Shown here: positions 35,118-44,113 of the stretch, piece by piece
How the letters are laid out: each line of letters opens with the position of its first letter
Numbering within the stretch: the stretch's first letter is position 1
Source of the DNA: Erythrobacter sp047872805
GTDB lineage: Bacteria > Pseudomonadota > Alphaproteobacteria > Sphingomonadales > Sphingomonadaceae
Assembly: GCF_047872805.1 (NCBI RefSeq)
Contig: NZ_JBLQUK010000010.1
Coordinates: 1-64,000, forward strand
DNA length: 64,000 nt
Reading direction: 5' to 3'
Made by a program: the position numbers and the translations under genes
Notes under the pieces: model-generated
What the model was told of the DNA's origin: nothing
What the model saw: the letters and a program-made list of their open reading frames with translations, nothing else
Databases searched by the model: none

Positions 35118-35987
35118 TTAAAGCGCTTCTGCGCCAGCAATGATTTCGATGAGTTCGGTGGTAATCGCGGCCTGGCGGCTGCGGTTGTATTTGATGTTGA
35201 GGTCTTTGATCAGGTCGCCCGCATTGCGCGTGGCGTTGTCCATCGCGGTCATCGACGCGCCTTGCTCCGATGCCTCACGCTCCAGTAGCGCGCCGAACAG
35301 CTGCGTCTTGACATAGCGCGGCAGCAATTCTTCGAGAATTTCCTCTTCGCCCGGCTCATATTCGACCACGGCGTCGCCCGCATCGCTGTTCTCGGGAGAA
35401 GGGACCGGGATCAGCTGATTGACGGTCGGGTTCTGCACCAGCGCCGACTGAAAGGTCGGATAGATCAGATGCGCGACGTCAAACTGGCCCGCTTCGAACA
35501 TGCCGATGATCTCAGCCGCGATTGCGTCGGCTTCTTCGAAACCCGGAGTCTTGACGGTGCTGGTGTCGAAACCGGTGCCGATCAGGTTGGGATATTCACG
35601 TTTGAGCGGGGCGCGGCCCTTCTTGCCGATGAGATAGAATTCAACGTCTTTGCCGTCAGCCAGCAATTCCTGCGCCTTGACCTTGGCGGCCTTGACGATG
35701 TTGGAGTTCAAACCGCCGCACAGGCCCTTGTCGGTGTTGACGACAACCAGCAAGTTGCGCTTGTCTGATCCGGTTCCGGCGAGCAGTTTCGGCGCGGCAT
35801 CGCCCGAAACCTTGCCCGCCAGGCTCGCCATCACCGCAGCAAGGCGTTCCTGATACGGACGCGCGGCCTCAGCCGCAGCCTGTGCACGGCGCAGCTTGGC
35901 CGCCGCGACCATCTGTTTGGCCTTGGTGATCTTCTGGGTCGATTTGACCGATTTGATCCGACCTTTGAGTTCCTTGAGACTTGGCAT
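35118..35987 (-). CDS. atpG: ATP synthase F1 subunit gamma
   Basis: A 289-residue central-stalk subunit that rotates inside the alpha3-beta3 ring. The N-terminal KELKGRIKSVKSTQKITKA helix and the C-terminal MTAMDNATRNAGDLI helix form the coiled-coil shaft. It starts four bases after the stop of a small monooxygenase-like gene rather than directly behind atpA. The length is normal. Confidence 0.97.
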   Translation of the reverse strand: MPSLKELKGRIKSVKSTQKITKAKQMVAAAKLRRAQAAAEAARPYQERLAAVMASLAGKVSGDAAPKLLAGTGSDKRNLLVVVNTDKGLCGGLNSNIVKAAKVKAQELLADGKDVEFYLIGKKGRAPLKREYPNLIGTGFDTSTVKTPGFEEADAIAAEIIGMFEAGQFDVAHLIYPTFQSALVQNPTVNQLIPVPSPENSDAGDAVVEYEPGEEEILEELLPRYVKTQLFGALLEREASEQGASMTAMDNATRNAGDLIKDLNIKYNRSRQAAITTELIEIIAGAEAL

Positions 35988-35991
35988 CTCT

Positions 35992-36285
35992 TCAGCCTTC
36001 CAGCGGTTTCACTTCGACCAAAACCGGATCGGATGCGAGCCAGTTCTGATATTTGGCGAATACGTCTTTTGTGTAGTCTTGAGCATGATGATAATCGAAT
36101 GCTTCGCGACCGGTCCATTCTTCGAAAATCGTTATCGTGCTTGATCCATCGGCGTGCCGACGCGGTTCAAATGCGATGCACCCACTTTCCGCACGCGTAG
36201 CCGGACAGATGGCAGTGACCGCTTGGCAGGCTTCCTCCATATACTCCGGCTTTACCGTGATGGTTGCAAGAAAGGTCAGAGTCAC
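35992..36285 (-). CDS. Antibiotic biosynthesis monooxygenase (ABM) domain protein in atp operon
   Basis: A 97-residue dimeric ferredoxin-like protein of the ABM/putative quinol monooxygenase group: TFLATITVKPEYMEEACQAV, GCIAFEPRRH, and FEEWTGREAFDYHH. It starts at a GTG (36285) with AAGG upstream, eight bases after the atpA stop, and ends four bases before atpG. It is therefore embedded in the ATP synthase operon. Members of this fold include quinol monooxygenases and stress-related proteins, so the substrate here is unknown. Confidence 0.8.
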   Translation of the reverse strand: MTLTFLATITVKPEYMEEACQAVTAICPATRAESGCIAFEPRRHADGSSTITIFEEWTGREAFDYHHAQDYTKDVFAKYQNWLASDPVLVEVKPLEG

Positions 36286-36293
36286 TGGGTGCC

Positions 36294-37823
36294 TTACGCG
36301 AACTGTTTGGCGAAAGTTTGCAGCCCGGCGACGACTTTCGCTTTGGTGTCGTCCTCGAATTTGCCGCTGTTGCGGATTTCGGCGAGTACCTCGGGATGTT
36401 CGCTGCGGAAATAGGCGAGCATCTGCTCTTCATATTGACCCACGCGGTTGACCGGCACGCTGTCGATATAACCGTTGGTTCCGGCAAAGATCGACACGGT
36501 CTGCTCTTCAAATGGCATGGGCGAAAACTGCGCCTGCTTGAGCAGCTCGGTCAAGCGCGCACCGCGGTTCAGCAGTTTCTGAGTCGCGGCGTCGAGGTCC
36601 GATCCGAACTGCGCAAACGCCGCCATTTCGCGGTATTGCGCAAGGTCGAGCTTCATCGAGCCCGAAACCTTCTTCATCGCCTTGGTCTGGGCAGCACCGC
36701 CGACGCGGCTAACCGAAAGACCAACGTTGATGGCCGGGCGGATGCCCTGATAGAACAGGTCGGTTTCAAGGAAGATCTGGCCGTCGGTGATTGAGATCAC
36801 GTTGGTCGGGATATAGGCCGACACGTCGCCTGCCTGCGTTTCGATGATCGGCAGCGCGGTCAGGGAGCCGCCGCCTTCCGACTTGTTCATCTTCGCCGCG
36901 CGCTCAAGCAGGCGGCTGTGCAGATAGAAGACGTCACCCGGATAGGCTTCGCGGCCCGGCGGGCGGCGCAGCAGCAGCGACATCTGACGATAGGCAACAG
37001 CCTGCTTGGACAGATCGTCATACACGATCACGGCATGCATGCCGTTGTCGCGGAAGAATTCACCCATCGCGCAGCCGGTGTAGGGGGCGAGATACTGCAG
37101 CGGAGCGGGCTCCGAAGCGGTCGCGGCAACCACGATGGAATATTCCATCGCGCCGTTTTCTTCTAGCTGCTTCACGATCTGCGCCACGGTCGAACGCTTC
37201 TGTCCGACGGCGACATAGATGCAGTAGAGTTTCTGCGATTCGTCATCGCCCTGATGCGCGTCGCGTTGATTGATGAAGGTGTCGATGGCGACGGCGGTTT
37301 TGCCGGTCTGACGGTCACCGATGATCAGTTCGCGCTGGCCGCGGCCGACAGGAACAAGCGCGTCGATCGCCTTGAGGCCCGACTGCACCGGTTCGCTGAC
37401 CGATTCGCGCGGAATGATGCCGGGCGCTTTGACTTCGACGCGGCTGCGCTGCGTAGTTTCGATCGGACCCTTGCCGTCGATCGGATTGCCCAGCGCGTCC
37501 ACGACGCGGCCCAGCAAAGCCTTGCCTACCGGAACGTCAACGATCGTCTCGGTCCGCTTGACCATGTCGCCTTCTTTGATTTCGGCGTCAGAGCCGAAAA
37601 TCACAACGCCGACATTGTCGCTTTCCAGGTTCAGCGCCATGCCCTGAACCCCGTTGGCGAATTCGACCATTTCACCGGCCTGCACCTTGTCGAGCCCGTG
37701 GATGCGGGCGATCCCGTCACCAACGGACAGCACCGAGCCGACCTCGCTCACCTGAGCCTCGGTGCCGAAATTGGCGATCTGGTCCTTGATGACCTTGGAG
37801 ATTTCTGCTGCGCGGATTTCCAT
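36294..37823 (-). CDS. atpA: ATP synthase F1 subunit alpha
   Basis: A 509-residue regulatory subunit of F1. The P-loop GDRQTGKTAVAID, the N-terminal EISKVIKDQIANF and the VGQYEEQMLAYF segment are conserved. It forms the non-catalytic nucleotide sites. The ATG at 37823 follows the atpH stop by 12 bases. Confidence 0.98.
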   Translation of the reverse strand: MEIRAAEISKVIKDQIANFGTEAQVSEVGSVLSVGDGIARIHGLDKVQAGEMVEFANGVQGMALNLESDNVGVVIFGSDAEIKEGDMVKRTETIVDVPVGKALLGRVVDALGNPIDGKGPIETTQRSRVEVKAPGIIPRESVSEPVQSGLKAIDALVPVGRGQRELIIGDRQTGKTAVAIDTFINQRDAHQGDDESQKLYCIYVAVGQKRSTVAQIVKQLEENGAMEYSIVVAATASEPAPLQYLAPYTGCAMGEFFRDNGMHAVIVYDDLSKQAVAYRQMSLLLRRPPGREAYPGDVFYLHSRLLERAAKMNKSEGGGSLTALPIIETQAGDVSAYIPTNVISITDGQIFLETDLFYQGIRPAINVGLSVSRVGGAAQTKAMKKVSGSMKLDLAQYREMAAFAQFGSDLDAATQKLLNRGARLTELLKQAQFSPMPFEEQTVSIFAGTNGYIDSVPVNRVGQYEEQMLAYFRSEHPEVLAEIRNSGKFEDDTKAKVVAGLQTFAKQFA

Positions 37824-37835
37824 GATTGTAGTCCT

Positions 37836-38390
37836 TTAAGCCTTCATGGCCTGGGAAAGCGAGTTGAGACGGGTGCGGATCGAGGCATCAATGCGCTGCG
37901 ATCCAATGGTGACGACGAGCCCGCCCAAAAGTTCGGGATCGACGTCTGCTGTTAGCATGACGGTGCGGCCCTGACGGGCGGTAAGCTTGTTCTTCAGCGC
38001 AGCGATCTGTTCGTCGCCGAGCGGGTGCGCACTGGTGACGGTGGCGGTGACCTCACCGCGCTGACCGGCGGCAATCGCTTTGAACGCAGCGATCATTTCG
38101 TTGAGTTTCGACAGGCGGCGGTTGCCCGCCAACACGCCAAGGAAATTGCTGGTCAACGGCGAGAGTTCGAGCAACTTTGCGACCGCCGCGATGGCCTGAG
38201 CCTGCTCGCTGCGTGACGATTGCGGGTTGGTGGCAGCGCCGCGCAAATCGGCCGATTCACTCAGCGCCTTGCCAAGCGTATCCAGGTCCGATTCGACAGA
38301 TGTGACCGTACCGGCCTCGCTGGCGAGTTCAAATAGAGCCGAGGCGTATCGCCCTGCCAGGCTAGCCCTAATACCGGCGGAAATATCCAC
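37836..38390 (-). CDS. atpH: ATP synthase F1 subunit delta
   Basis: A 184-residue peripheral-stalk subunit that links alpha to the b subunits. The helical N-terminal domain (LAGRYASALFELASEAG) and the C-terminal VTSAHPLGDEQIAALKNKL plus the DVDPELLGGLVVTIGSQRIDASI segment are conserved. The start is a GTG at 38390, preceded by a weak AGGGG. It is the first gene of the atp operon; the Fo genes are elsewhere, as is common in alphaproteobacteria. Confidence 0.95.
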   Translation of the reverse strand: MDISAGIRASLAGRYASALFELASEAGTVTSVESDLDTLGKALSESADLRGAATNPQSSRSEQAQAIAAVAKLLELSPLTSNFLGVLAGNRRLSKLNEMIAAFKAIAAGQRGEVTATVTSAHPLGDEQIAALKNKLTARQGRTVMLTADVDPELLGGLVVTIGSQRIDASIRTRLNSLSQAMKA

Positions 38391-38649
38391 GCGCTGTTTG
38401 TCCCCTGAGAGGAATGAAAAGTTCGATGCAGCCTATCCGGCGACTGGATACAGAAATGCATCTTGGCCAAGGCTGGCGCGCGCCTAGCAAAGGGGTTGTC
38501 AGGATGCAAGCGGTGCCGTCCCCAAGAATGCTATTGTCCCGCACCAGCAAGCCGCGTGGATGCTCAAACTGCAAGGCACTTGCACAGAATAGCAATTCTG
38601 GTGTATATCCTGACCGATTGGTAAGTGGAAGTTTGAGGGAGAGGAATTC
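38391..38649. promoter_or_regulatory. Divergent promoter region of atpH and the dioxygenase
   Basis: This 259-base gap must hold the promoters for the atp operon (leftward) and the TauD-like gene (rightward). It contains an inverted repeat AGAAT-AGCA-ATTCT near 38587 and TTGCAC with TATATC about 20 bases later as a possible rightward promoter. No gene is supported here, although frames read through it. Confidence 0.35.
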
Positions 38650-39477
38650 ATGCAGTTTACACCAATGGCGCCGAACTGCGGGGTTGAGGCCTCTGGAGTC
38701 TCGCTGGCCAATTGCAGCGACGCCGAAATGCAGGCGATCAAGCAGGCCATTTTTGAGCACGGCGTCGCGGTGTTCCGCGATCAGGAATTTTCCCCCGAAG
38801 ACCACATCGCTTTCGCCAAGCGCTGGGGAGGGATCGACATCAACAATTATTTCCCGCTCAACGACGCCTACCCTGAAATTGCGCTGGTAAAGAAAGAGGC
38901 CGATCAGCAGACCAATATTGGCGGGGCTTGGCATACCGATCATTCCTATGACCAGATCCCGGCGATGGGTTCAGTGTTGGTGGCGCGCGATCTTCCACCG
39001 TCTGGCGGAGATACATTGTGGGCGCATATGGGCGCGGCCTATGATGCGCTGCCCGATGCCATCAAACAGCAGATCGAGGGGCTGGAGGCATTCCACACCG
39101 CTGACCATGTATATAAGGCCGATGGCCTTTATGCTCAGACCGATATGGGTAAGGAACTGCGCGGGCAGGACATGAAAACCGGAGCGATCCATCCGGTTGT
39201 GATCCGTCACCCGCAAACAGGGCGCAAGCTGCTCTATGTCAACGGCGGCTTCACCATCCACTTTGTTGGGCAAACACGTGAACAAAGCCTGCCACTGTTG
39301 CAAAAGCTGCTGATGGCAGCGTTGACAGGTGACAACCAATGCCGACTGGAATGGCGACCGGGCACGGTGGCGATCTGGGATAACCGCACAACCTGGCACA
39401 ATGCGCTGAACGACTATCAGGGCTATCGCCGCGAAATGCACCGCATCACATTAAGCGGTGAAGCGCTGGCGGCCTAG
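38650..39477 (+). CDS. TauD/TfdA family 2-oxoglutarate-dependent dioxygenase
   Basis: A 275-residue non-haem iron enzyme that couples 2-oxoglutarate decarboxylation to substrate oxidation. The iron ligands are His95 and Asp97 (WHTDHSY) and His250 (WDNRTTWHNA), with the Arg around 260-265 that binds 2-oxoglutarate. The GAGGAATTC site before the ATG is good. The substrate cannot be inferred from neighbours, which are the atp operon and a protease gene; sulfonate and phenoxy acids are family possibilities. Confidence 0.88.
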   Translation: MQFTPMAPNCGVEASGVSLANCSDAEMQAIKQAIFEHGVAVFRDQEFSPEDHIAFAKRWGGIDINNYFPLNDAYPEIALVKKEADQQTNIGGAWHTDHSYDQIPAMGSVLVARDLPPSGGDTLWAHMGAAYDALPDAIKQQIEGLEAFHTADHVYKADGLYAQTDMGKELRGQDMKTGAIHPVVIRHPQTGRKLLYVNGGFTIHFVGQTREQSLPLLQKLLMAALTGDNQCRLEWRPGTVAIWDNRTTWHNALNDYQGYRREMHRITLSGEALAA

Positions 39478-39525
39478 GGCCCTGACCCTAGCTGCTGTGG
39501 CTATAGCGGCAAGTGCGACGGACGC

Positions 39526-41109
39526 TCACTCCCCGCCGATCATCCCGGCCCGCTTTGGTTCGCAGCTGTAGACCAGCCGTTCATTCGGGCGGTCCGGCAA
39601 CAACGCCAACAGGGCGCTCTGCTGCTCGCCCAGAGTAATCTGGGCATTGCCGACGCCGCAGGCCGGGGGGTCATATTCGTCCCGCGCCGCGCGCGCCGCC
39701 TCAATCTGGGTGCGCCCAAGCAGGTACCGATCGGTGCGGAATGTGCGCGTGTCCGGGTCATAGGTGTTGACCGAGACTGCGGCTTCATCGTCCGGCACCA
39801 ACACCCGCGTCCATTCGCCGCTAACCATGCCATATTGCGTGCGGCTATTGACACATCCGTCGGCATTCCAGTCAAATTCAACATCATCGGTGCGCGCTCC
39901 GGTGATGCGGCTGCGGTCGGGCACCAAGGTGCAAATCAGCGTGCCATCGCTAACCAGCGCTGTCGAAGGATCATCCCTGGCGGGCTGTTCGCCATTTTCG
40001 CCCATGATCGTGGCAACGCGCTCCTCAATTTCGTTAAAGCCGGGCCGCGTGATCCATACCAGCACCGTTCCCACGAACGCCGCGCCCGCTACTCCGGCGG
40101 CGATCATCGCGCGGCTGCGATAGTCAGGATTGTCCACCTGGCCCTTGCGATATTGCGCTGCTGCATAGCCCGCGCCGATCCCGACCAGCAGCAGCACCAT
40201 CGCCAGTGCCATCGCATTGTCGCGCGCCTCCAGCACTTCGATCTGCGCCTGCAACCGCGCCTCGGAACGCGCCTCGCGCCGGTCTGCCTCAACCGTTGCC
40301 AGCCGCTGCTGCGCTTCGGCACGCTGGGCATCGAAACGCGCCCGTTCAGCAGCGTTCAATTCGTCGATTGAGGTGCACGGCAGTGCGTTGACCGACGGCT
40401 CGACACCGCTTTCGCGCAAGAACGGCATCAATTCGCGCAAGGACACGGCGAAATAGAACTCCGCATCCGATCCGTCCGAATCCGCGCCAAAGGAATTGAC
40501 CCCCAGCACCCGCCCGCATCCGTCGAGCAGCGGCCCACCCGAATTGCCGCGCGCAATGGGGGCCGTGTGGAGGATTGTGTCGAACTGTCGGCTCGGACGT
40601 TCACCTGACAGAAACCCGCGGCTTTTGACCGGCGGCTGCGCGCGAAAAATGTCTCGAATTTCAAGGCCCTGCGCAAGATCGACATTCATCGGGTAACCGA
40701 CCGCCGAAACCTCGCCCATATCGCCCGAAACGCCGCCCGCAATCGTCAGCGGAGGCAGGCGCAGGGTGCCGTCGGTGATCTCCAACAGCGCCAGATCGTT
40801 GCGGGGGCTTACCGCGATAGGAGTGGCGAAGGTCCCTGCATCGCCCTCACTCGGCACGATCCCGATCCGCAACGTGTCATCCTGCAAGGCTTCGCGGATG
40901 ACGTGAGCATTGGTTACGATCATCGTCGGCGTCACGGCAAAGCCGGTGCCATGCGTAACGGGAACCACTTCGCCCCCGCTGCTGTCGATCAGGACCACCC
41001 GCACAACTCCGCGCGCGGCAGCATCAATATCGGTGTTGTCTGCAGCCGCAGGCAGAGTGGTCAGCGCCAGCGTCAACAGCGCGAGCAGCAATCGGGGAAA
41101 GCGTGTCAT
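39526..41109 (-). CDS. Membrane-anchored trypsin-like serine protease
   Basis: A 527-residue exported protein with an unusual layout. A signal peptide (LLALLTLALTTLPAAAD) is followed by a trypsin-like domain (His69 in TNAHVI, Asp105 in RNDLALL, Ser190 in ARGNSGGP). A coiled coil follows at about 240-290 (ERARFDAQRAEAQQRL), then two membrane segments (LAMVLLLVGIGAGYAAAQ and MIAAGVAGAAFVGTVLVW) and a C-terminal region with paired cysteines (LICTLVPD, DGCVN, PPACG, YSCEP). The C-terminal part is unknown. The start at 41109 is chosen for the signal peptide and AGAGG; 41130 is an alternative. It diverges from ada. Confidence 0.82.
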   Translation of the reverse strand: MTRFPRLLLALLTLALTTLPAAADNTDIDAAARGVVRVVLIDSSGGEVVPVTHGTGFAVTPTMIVTNAHVIREALQDDTLRIGIVPSEGDAGTFATPIAVSPRNDLALLEITDGTLRLPPLTIAGGVSGDMGEVSAVGYPMNVDLAQGLEIRDIFRAQPPVKSRGFLSGERPSRQFDTILHTAPIARGNSGGPLLDGCGRVLGVNSFGADSDGSDAEFYFAVSLRELMPFLRESGVEPSVNALPCTSIDELNAAERARFDAQRAEAQQRLATVEADRREARSEARLQAQIEVLEARDNAMALAMVLLLVGIGAGYAAAQYRKGQVDNPDYRSRAMIAAGVAGAAFVGTVLVWITRPGFNEIEERVATIMGENGEQPARDDPSTALVSDGTLICTLVPDRSRITGARTDDVEFDWNADGCVNSRTQYGMVSGEWTRVLVPDDEAAVSVNTYDPDTRTFRTDRYLLGRTQIEAARAARDEYDPPACGVGNAQITLGEQQSALLALLPDRPNERLVYSCEPKRAGMIGGE

Positions 41110-41187
41110 CACCCTCTTTATGCCGGGCATGAGATTGACCGCAAGCTCCGGGATGCGCTTAAGTTACTGCGCTGCGAAAAGAGCACC

Positions 41188-42228
41188 ATGACAGACACAT
41201 CAAACCTAACCGATGCGGAGCGCTGGGGAATCGCGCTGGCCAAGGACCGCCGCTATGACGGCGCCTTTGTTACCGGCGTCCATTCGACGGGCATCTATTG
41301 CCGCCCGTCCTGTCCGGCGCGCGCGCCGCATCGCCGCAATGTCCGGTTCTACGCTGGTCCGGCAGAGGCCGAGGCAGCAGGTCTGCGCGCGTGCAAGCGC
41401 TGCTCGCCCAACACCCAAAGCGCTGAGGAAGCCTGCGTACTCGCTGCCATCGCCGCGATCCGCGCCAATGGCGCGATGACACTCGATCAATTGGCCGACC
41501 TGACTGGTTATTCGCCGACGCATTTCCAGCGTCTGTTCAAACGCACCGTAGGCCTTTCCCCCGCTGCCTTTGCAAGGGCGCTGCGTGAGGAACGGGTGCG
41601 GACTGCGCTGAAAGGCGGTGCGAGCGTTACGGACGCGCTGTACGAGGCGGGCTATTCAGCGCCGTCACGGTTTTATGACGATACGAAAGGAAAGCTGGGC
41701 ATGACCGCCAGCGATTGGAGCAATGGTGGCGCGGGGCGCACCTTGCATTGGAGCGTCATACCGACGTCTTTGGGCGCAATGCTGGTCGCGGCAACCGACA
41801 AGGGCGTGTGCTGCCTCTCCTTTAATGAGGGCGAGGCTGAACTGCGCAAGCGCTTTCCAAGCGCCGAATTGCGCAAGGCAGGCGTCGATTTCTCCGCGCT
41901 GTTCGCGCAGGTGGTCGCGGCGGTCGAAGAGCCGGGCAGTGACGCCTCCGCCATCCCGCTCGACGTGAAGGGCACTGCATTTCAACAGCGTGTGTGGTCA
42001 GAATTGCGCCGCATCCCGGCGGGCGAGACGCGCAGTTACGGCGAACTGGCTGCTGCGCTCGGCAACCCCAAGGCCAGCCGAGCGGTCGGCGGGGCGAATG
42101 GCGCGAACAATATCGCCGTGCTGATCCCGTGCCACCGGGTGGTGCAGGCGAGCGGAAGCCTTGGCGGATATGCATTCGGGCCTGACATCAAGTCGGAACT
42201 GCTCAGGCGTGAGGGATTGATTTTTTAG
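41188..42228 (+). CDS. ada: Ada: methylphosphotriester sensor and O6-alkylguanine methyltransferase
   Basis: A 346-residue bifunctional protein. The N-terminal Ada domain has Cys38, Cys42, Cys69 and Cys72 at the E. coli positions, binding zinc and accepting methyl from phosphotriesters. An AraC-type helix-turn-helix follows (MTLDQLADLTGYSPTHFQRLFK). The C-terminal methyltransferase has PCHRVV with the acceptor Cys315. It repairs O6-methylguanine and activates the adaptive response. The start at 41188 is supported by position and family; the long open frame from 40903 lies antisense to the protease gene. Confidence 0.96.
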   Translation: MTDTSNLTDAERWGIALAKDRRYDGAFVTGVHSTGIYCRPSCPARAPHRRNVRFYAGPAEAEAAGLRACKRCSPNTQSAEEACVLAAIAAIRANGAMTLDQLADLTGYSPTHFQRLFKRTVGLSPAAFARALREERVRTALKGGASVTDALYEAGYSAPSRFYDDTKGKLGMTASDWSNGGAGRTLHWSVIPTSLGAMLVAATDKGVCCLSFNEGEAELRKRFPSAELRKAGVDFSALFAQVVAAVEEPGSDASAIPLDVKGTAFQQRVWSELRRIPAGETRSYGELAAALGNPKASRAVGGANGANNIAVLIPCHRVVQASGSLGGYAFGPDIKSELLRREGLIF

Positions 42229-42367
42229 CGGATATTCCTGAGTTCGATAGCGAATGAATTTGACTTCGCCCGCAAATTCGACGACCCGGACTTCTCTCAG
42301 CGGTGCCTGATTGCGGTGGTTGGGGCCACCTTACAATCACAGGGTGAGCTGCTGGGTCGGGGGGAAA

Positions 42368-44098
42368 ATGACGTCGAACAAGTCCTGTTTTACCGGGCGA
42401 CTGGCCTTTGCGCTTGTCCCTTTAACGATCGGTGCTGCGTCGCAGGCAGATGCGCAGATTGTCGCACCCACCCGCGAAGAATTGCAGGGAATATCGCGTC
42501 CCGAAGCTTTGCCTCCGCCCAAACTGACGATCAAAGGTGGGATCGAACGTTCGCCTTGCGCGCTGGCCGATCCGCAATATTCGGAAGTCACGCTGACCAT
42601 CAGCGAAGTTGTGTTCAACGGGCTAAAGGGCGCGACCGCGCAAGAACTTGAGCCGGCGTGGCGGCCCTTTGCTGGTCAGGAGCAACCGGTTGCAATCCTG
42701 TGCGAGATTCGTGACGCCGCCGCCACGATCCTACGCAACAAGGGTTATCTCGCCGCAACACAGGTGCCTACTCAACGGATAGAGGATGGGATTGTCACAT
42801 TCGAAGTCCTTTATGGCCGGATCACAGCCGTGCGTGCGCAGGGCGAAACCCGCGGGGCAGAGGCCAAGCTTCAGCAATATCTTGGACGGCTTGCCGAAGA
42901 GGAAATCTTTGATCGCAATCTGGCCGAGCGTTATCTGCTGCTGGCGCGCGACCTGCCCGGATACACGGTCAACCTGACCTTGCGTCCAGCCGATGGCGAG
43001 CCGGGCGATCTGATTGGTGAAGTCACGGTGCTGCGGCAAAAGAGCTCGTTCGACATCGCCATCCAGAATTACGGAGCCGAGGCCACCGGACCAATTGGCG
43101 GGCAGGTGCGGGCGCAATTTTTCGGACTGACCGGAATGGGCGATGCGACCTCGCTGTCCTATTTCGCCAGCAGCGATTTTTCCGAACAACACGTCATTCA
43201 GGCCGCGCATGAATTCCGGCCCGGCGGCGATGGTCTGACCGTGGCGGGACAATTCACCTATGCTTGGACTTCGCCTGATCTGGGCACGGCTGCGGCATTG
43301 GGTGTGCCGGTTGCTGATTTGAAAGCAGAGACTTTGTTTGCCGGCATTTCGGCGAGCTATCCCTTGAAGCGCACGCAGGGGCAAAATCTGTCGGTCAGCG
43401 CGGGCTTTGATTACGTCAATCAGGATGTCGATTTCTTTGTGCCGTTGTCGCGTGATCGGCTCCGTGTGGGGTGGCTCAAATTCGAATTTGACCAAATCGA
43501 TCTTAAACGCCGCGCGCCGCGTTATCAGACATCGGCGTCGATCGAGTTTCGTCAGGGCCTGGACATATTTGGGGCATCAAAAGTGTGCCTTGGCCCGGCC
43601 TGCCCTGCTGGTCAGGTCAATCCGGGGCGAGTGGACGGCGAACCGACAGGTTCGGTCATTCGCGCCAATGCCGCCGCCGAATTTTCGCTCAGCGAACTGG
43701 TTGCCTTGTCGATCAGACCGCGTGCGCAAATTTCTCTTGGCGGCGGATTGTTTGGCTTTGAAGAATTCGCTGCGGGCAATTTCACCGTCGGGCGAGGGTA
43801 TGCGCCGGGCACGATCATCGGCGACAGCGGCGCGGGCGTGACCACCGAATTGCGTACTGCGACGCAAGCGGTCGGTGACTTTGCGGTGCAGCCCTATGCA
43901 TTCTTTGATCTGGCAAAGGTCTGGAACGAGGCTCCTGATCTGGATGACGATCTCTATTCGGCCGGCGCGGGCGCGCGGGTTTATTTCGGCGGTCGGTTCG
44001 GATTGGACGCGCTCGTTGCGGTGCCCTTGAAACGCGCTGGACTGCAGACCGAGCGCGGCGATGTCCGCGTACTCTTTACCCTTACCGCCAGTATATAG
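42368..44098 (+). CDS. TpsB outer-membrane transporter (ShlB/FhaC family)
   Basis: A 576-residue two-partner-secretion transporter that exports a large TpsA protein through the outer membrane. A signal peptide (ending QADAQ) is followed by POTRA modules at about 70-150 (VVFNGLKG, FEVLYGRI) and the 16-strand barrel. VGRGY at 474-478 is the conserved loop motif of the family. The ATG at 42368 has a GGGGGG site; the frame from 42311 is open but lacks a signal. It ends 15 bases before the tpsA gene. Confidence 0.9.
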   Translation: MTSNKSCFTGRLAFALVPLTIGAASQADAQIVAPTREELQGISRPEALPPPKLTIKGGIERSPCALADPQYSEVTLTISEVVFNGLKGATAQELEPAWRPFAGQEQPVAILCEIRDAAATILRNKGYLAATQVPTQRIEDGIVTFEVLYGRITAVRAQGETRGAEAKLQQYLGRLAEEEIFDRNLAERYLLLARDLPGYTVNLTLRPADGEPGDLIGEVTVLRQKSSFDIAIQNYGAEATGPIGGQVRAQFFGLTGMGDATSLSYFASSDFSEQHVIQAAHEFRPGGDGLTVAGQFTYAWTSPDLGTAAALGVPVADLKAETLFAGISASYPLKRTQGQNLSVSAGFDYVNQDVDFFVPLSRDRLRVGWLKFEFDQIDLKRRAPRYQTSASIEFRQGLDIFGASKVCLGPACPAGQVNPGRVDGEPTGSVIRANAAAEFSLSELVALSIRPRAQISLGGGLFGFEEFAAGNFTVGRGYAPGTIIGDSGAGVTTELRTATQAVGDFAVQPYAFFDLAKVWNEAPDLDDDLYSAGAGARVYFGGRFGLDALVAVPLKRAGLQTERGDVRVLFTLTASI

Positions 44099-44113
44099 CC
44101 GGGAAATTTCGCC

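Noticed and set aside
38414..38890. Plus-strand frame spanning the atpH-dioxygenase gap
   Set aside because: It overlaps the start of the well-supported dioxygenase in another frame and has no ribosome site.
40903..41187. Extension of ada to an upstream start
   Set aside because: The extra residues lie antisense to the protease gene and lack the Ada domain; the ATG at 41188 gives the normal N-terminus.
42311..42367. Longer N-terminus for TpsB
   Set aside because: The extra residues contain no signal peptide, and a GGGGGG site directly precedes the ATG at 42368.
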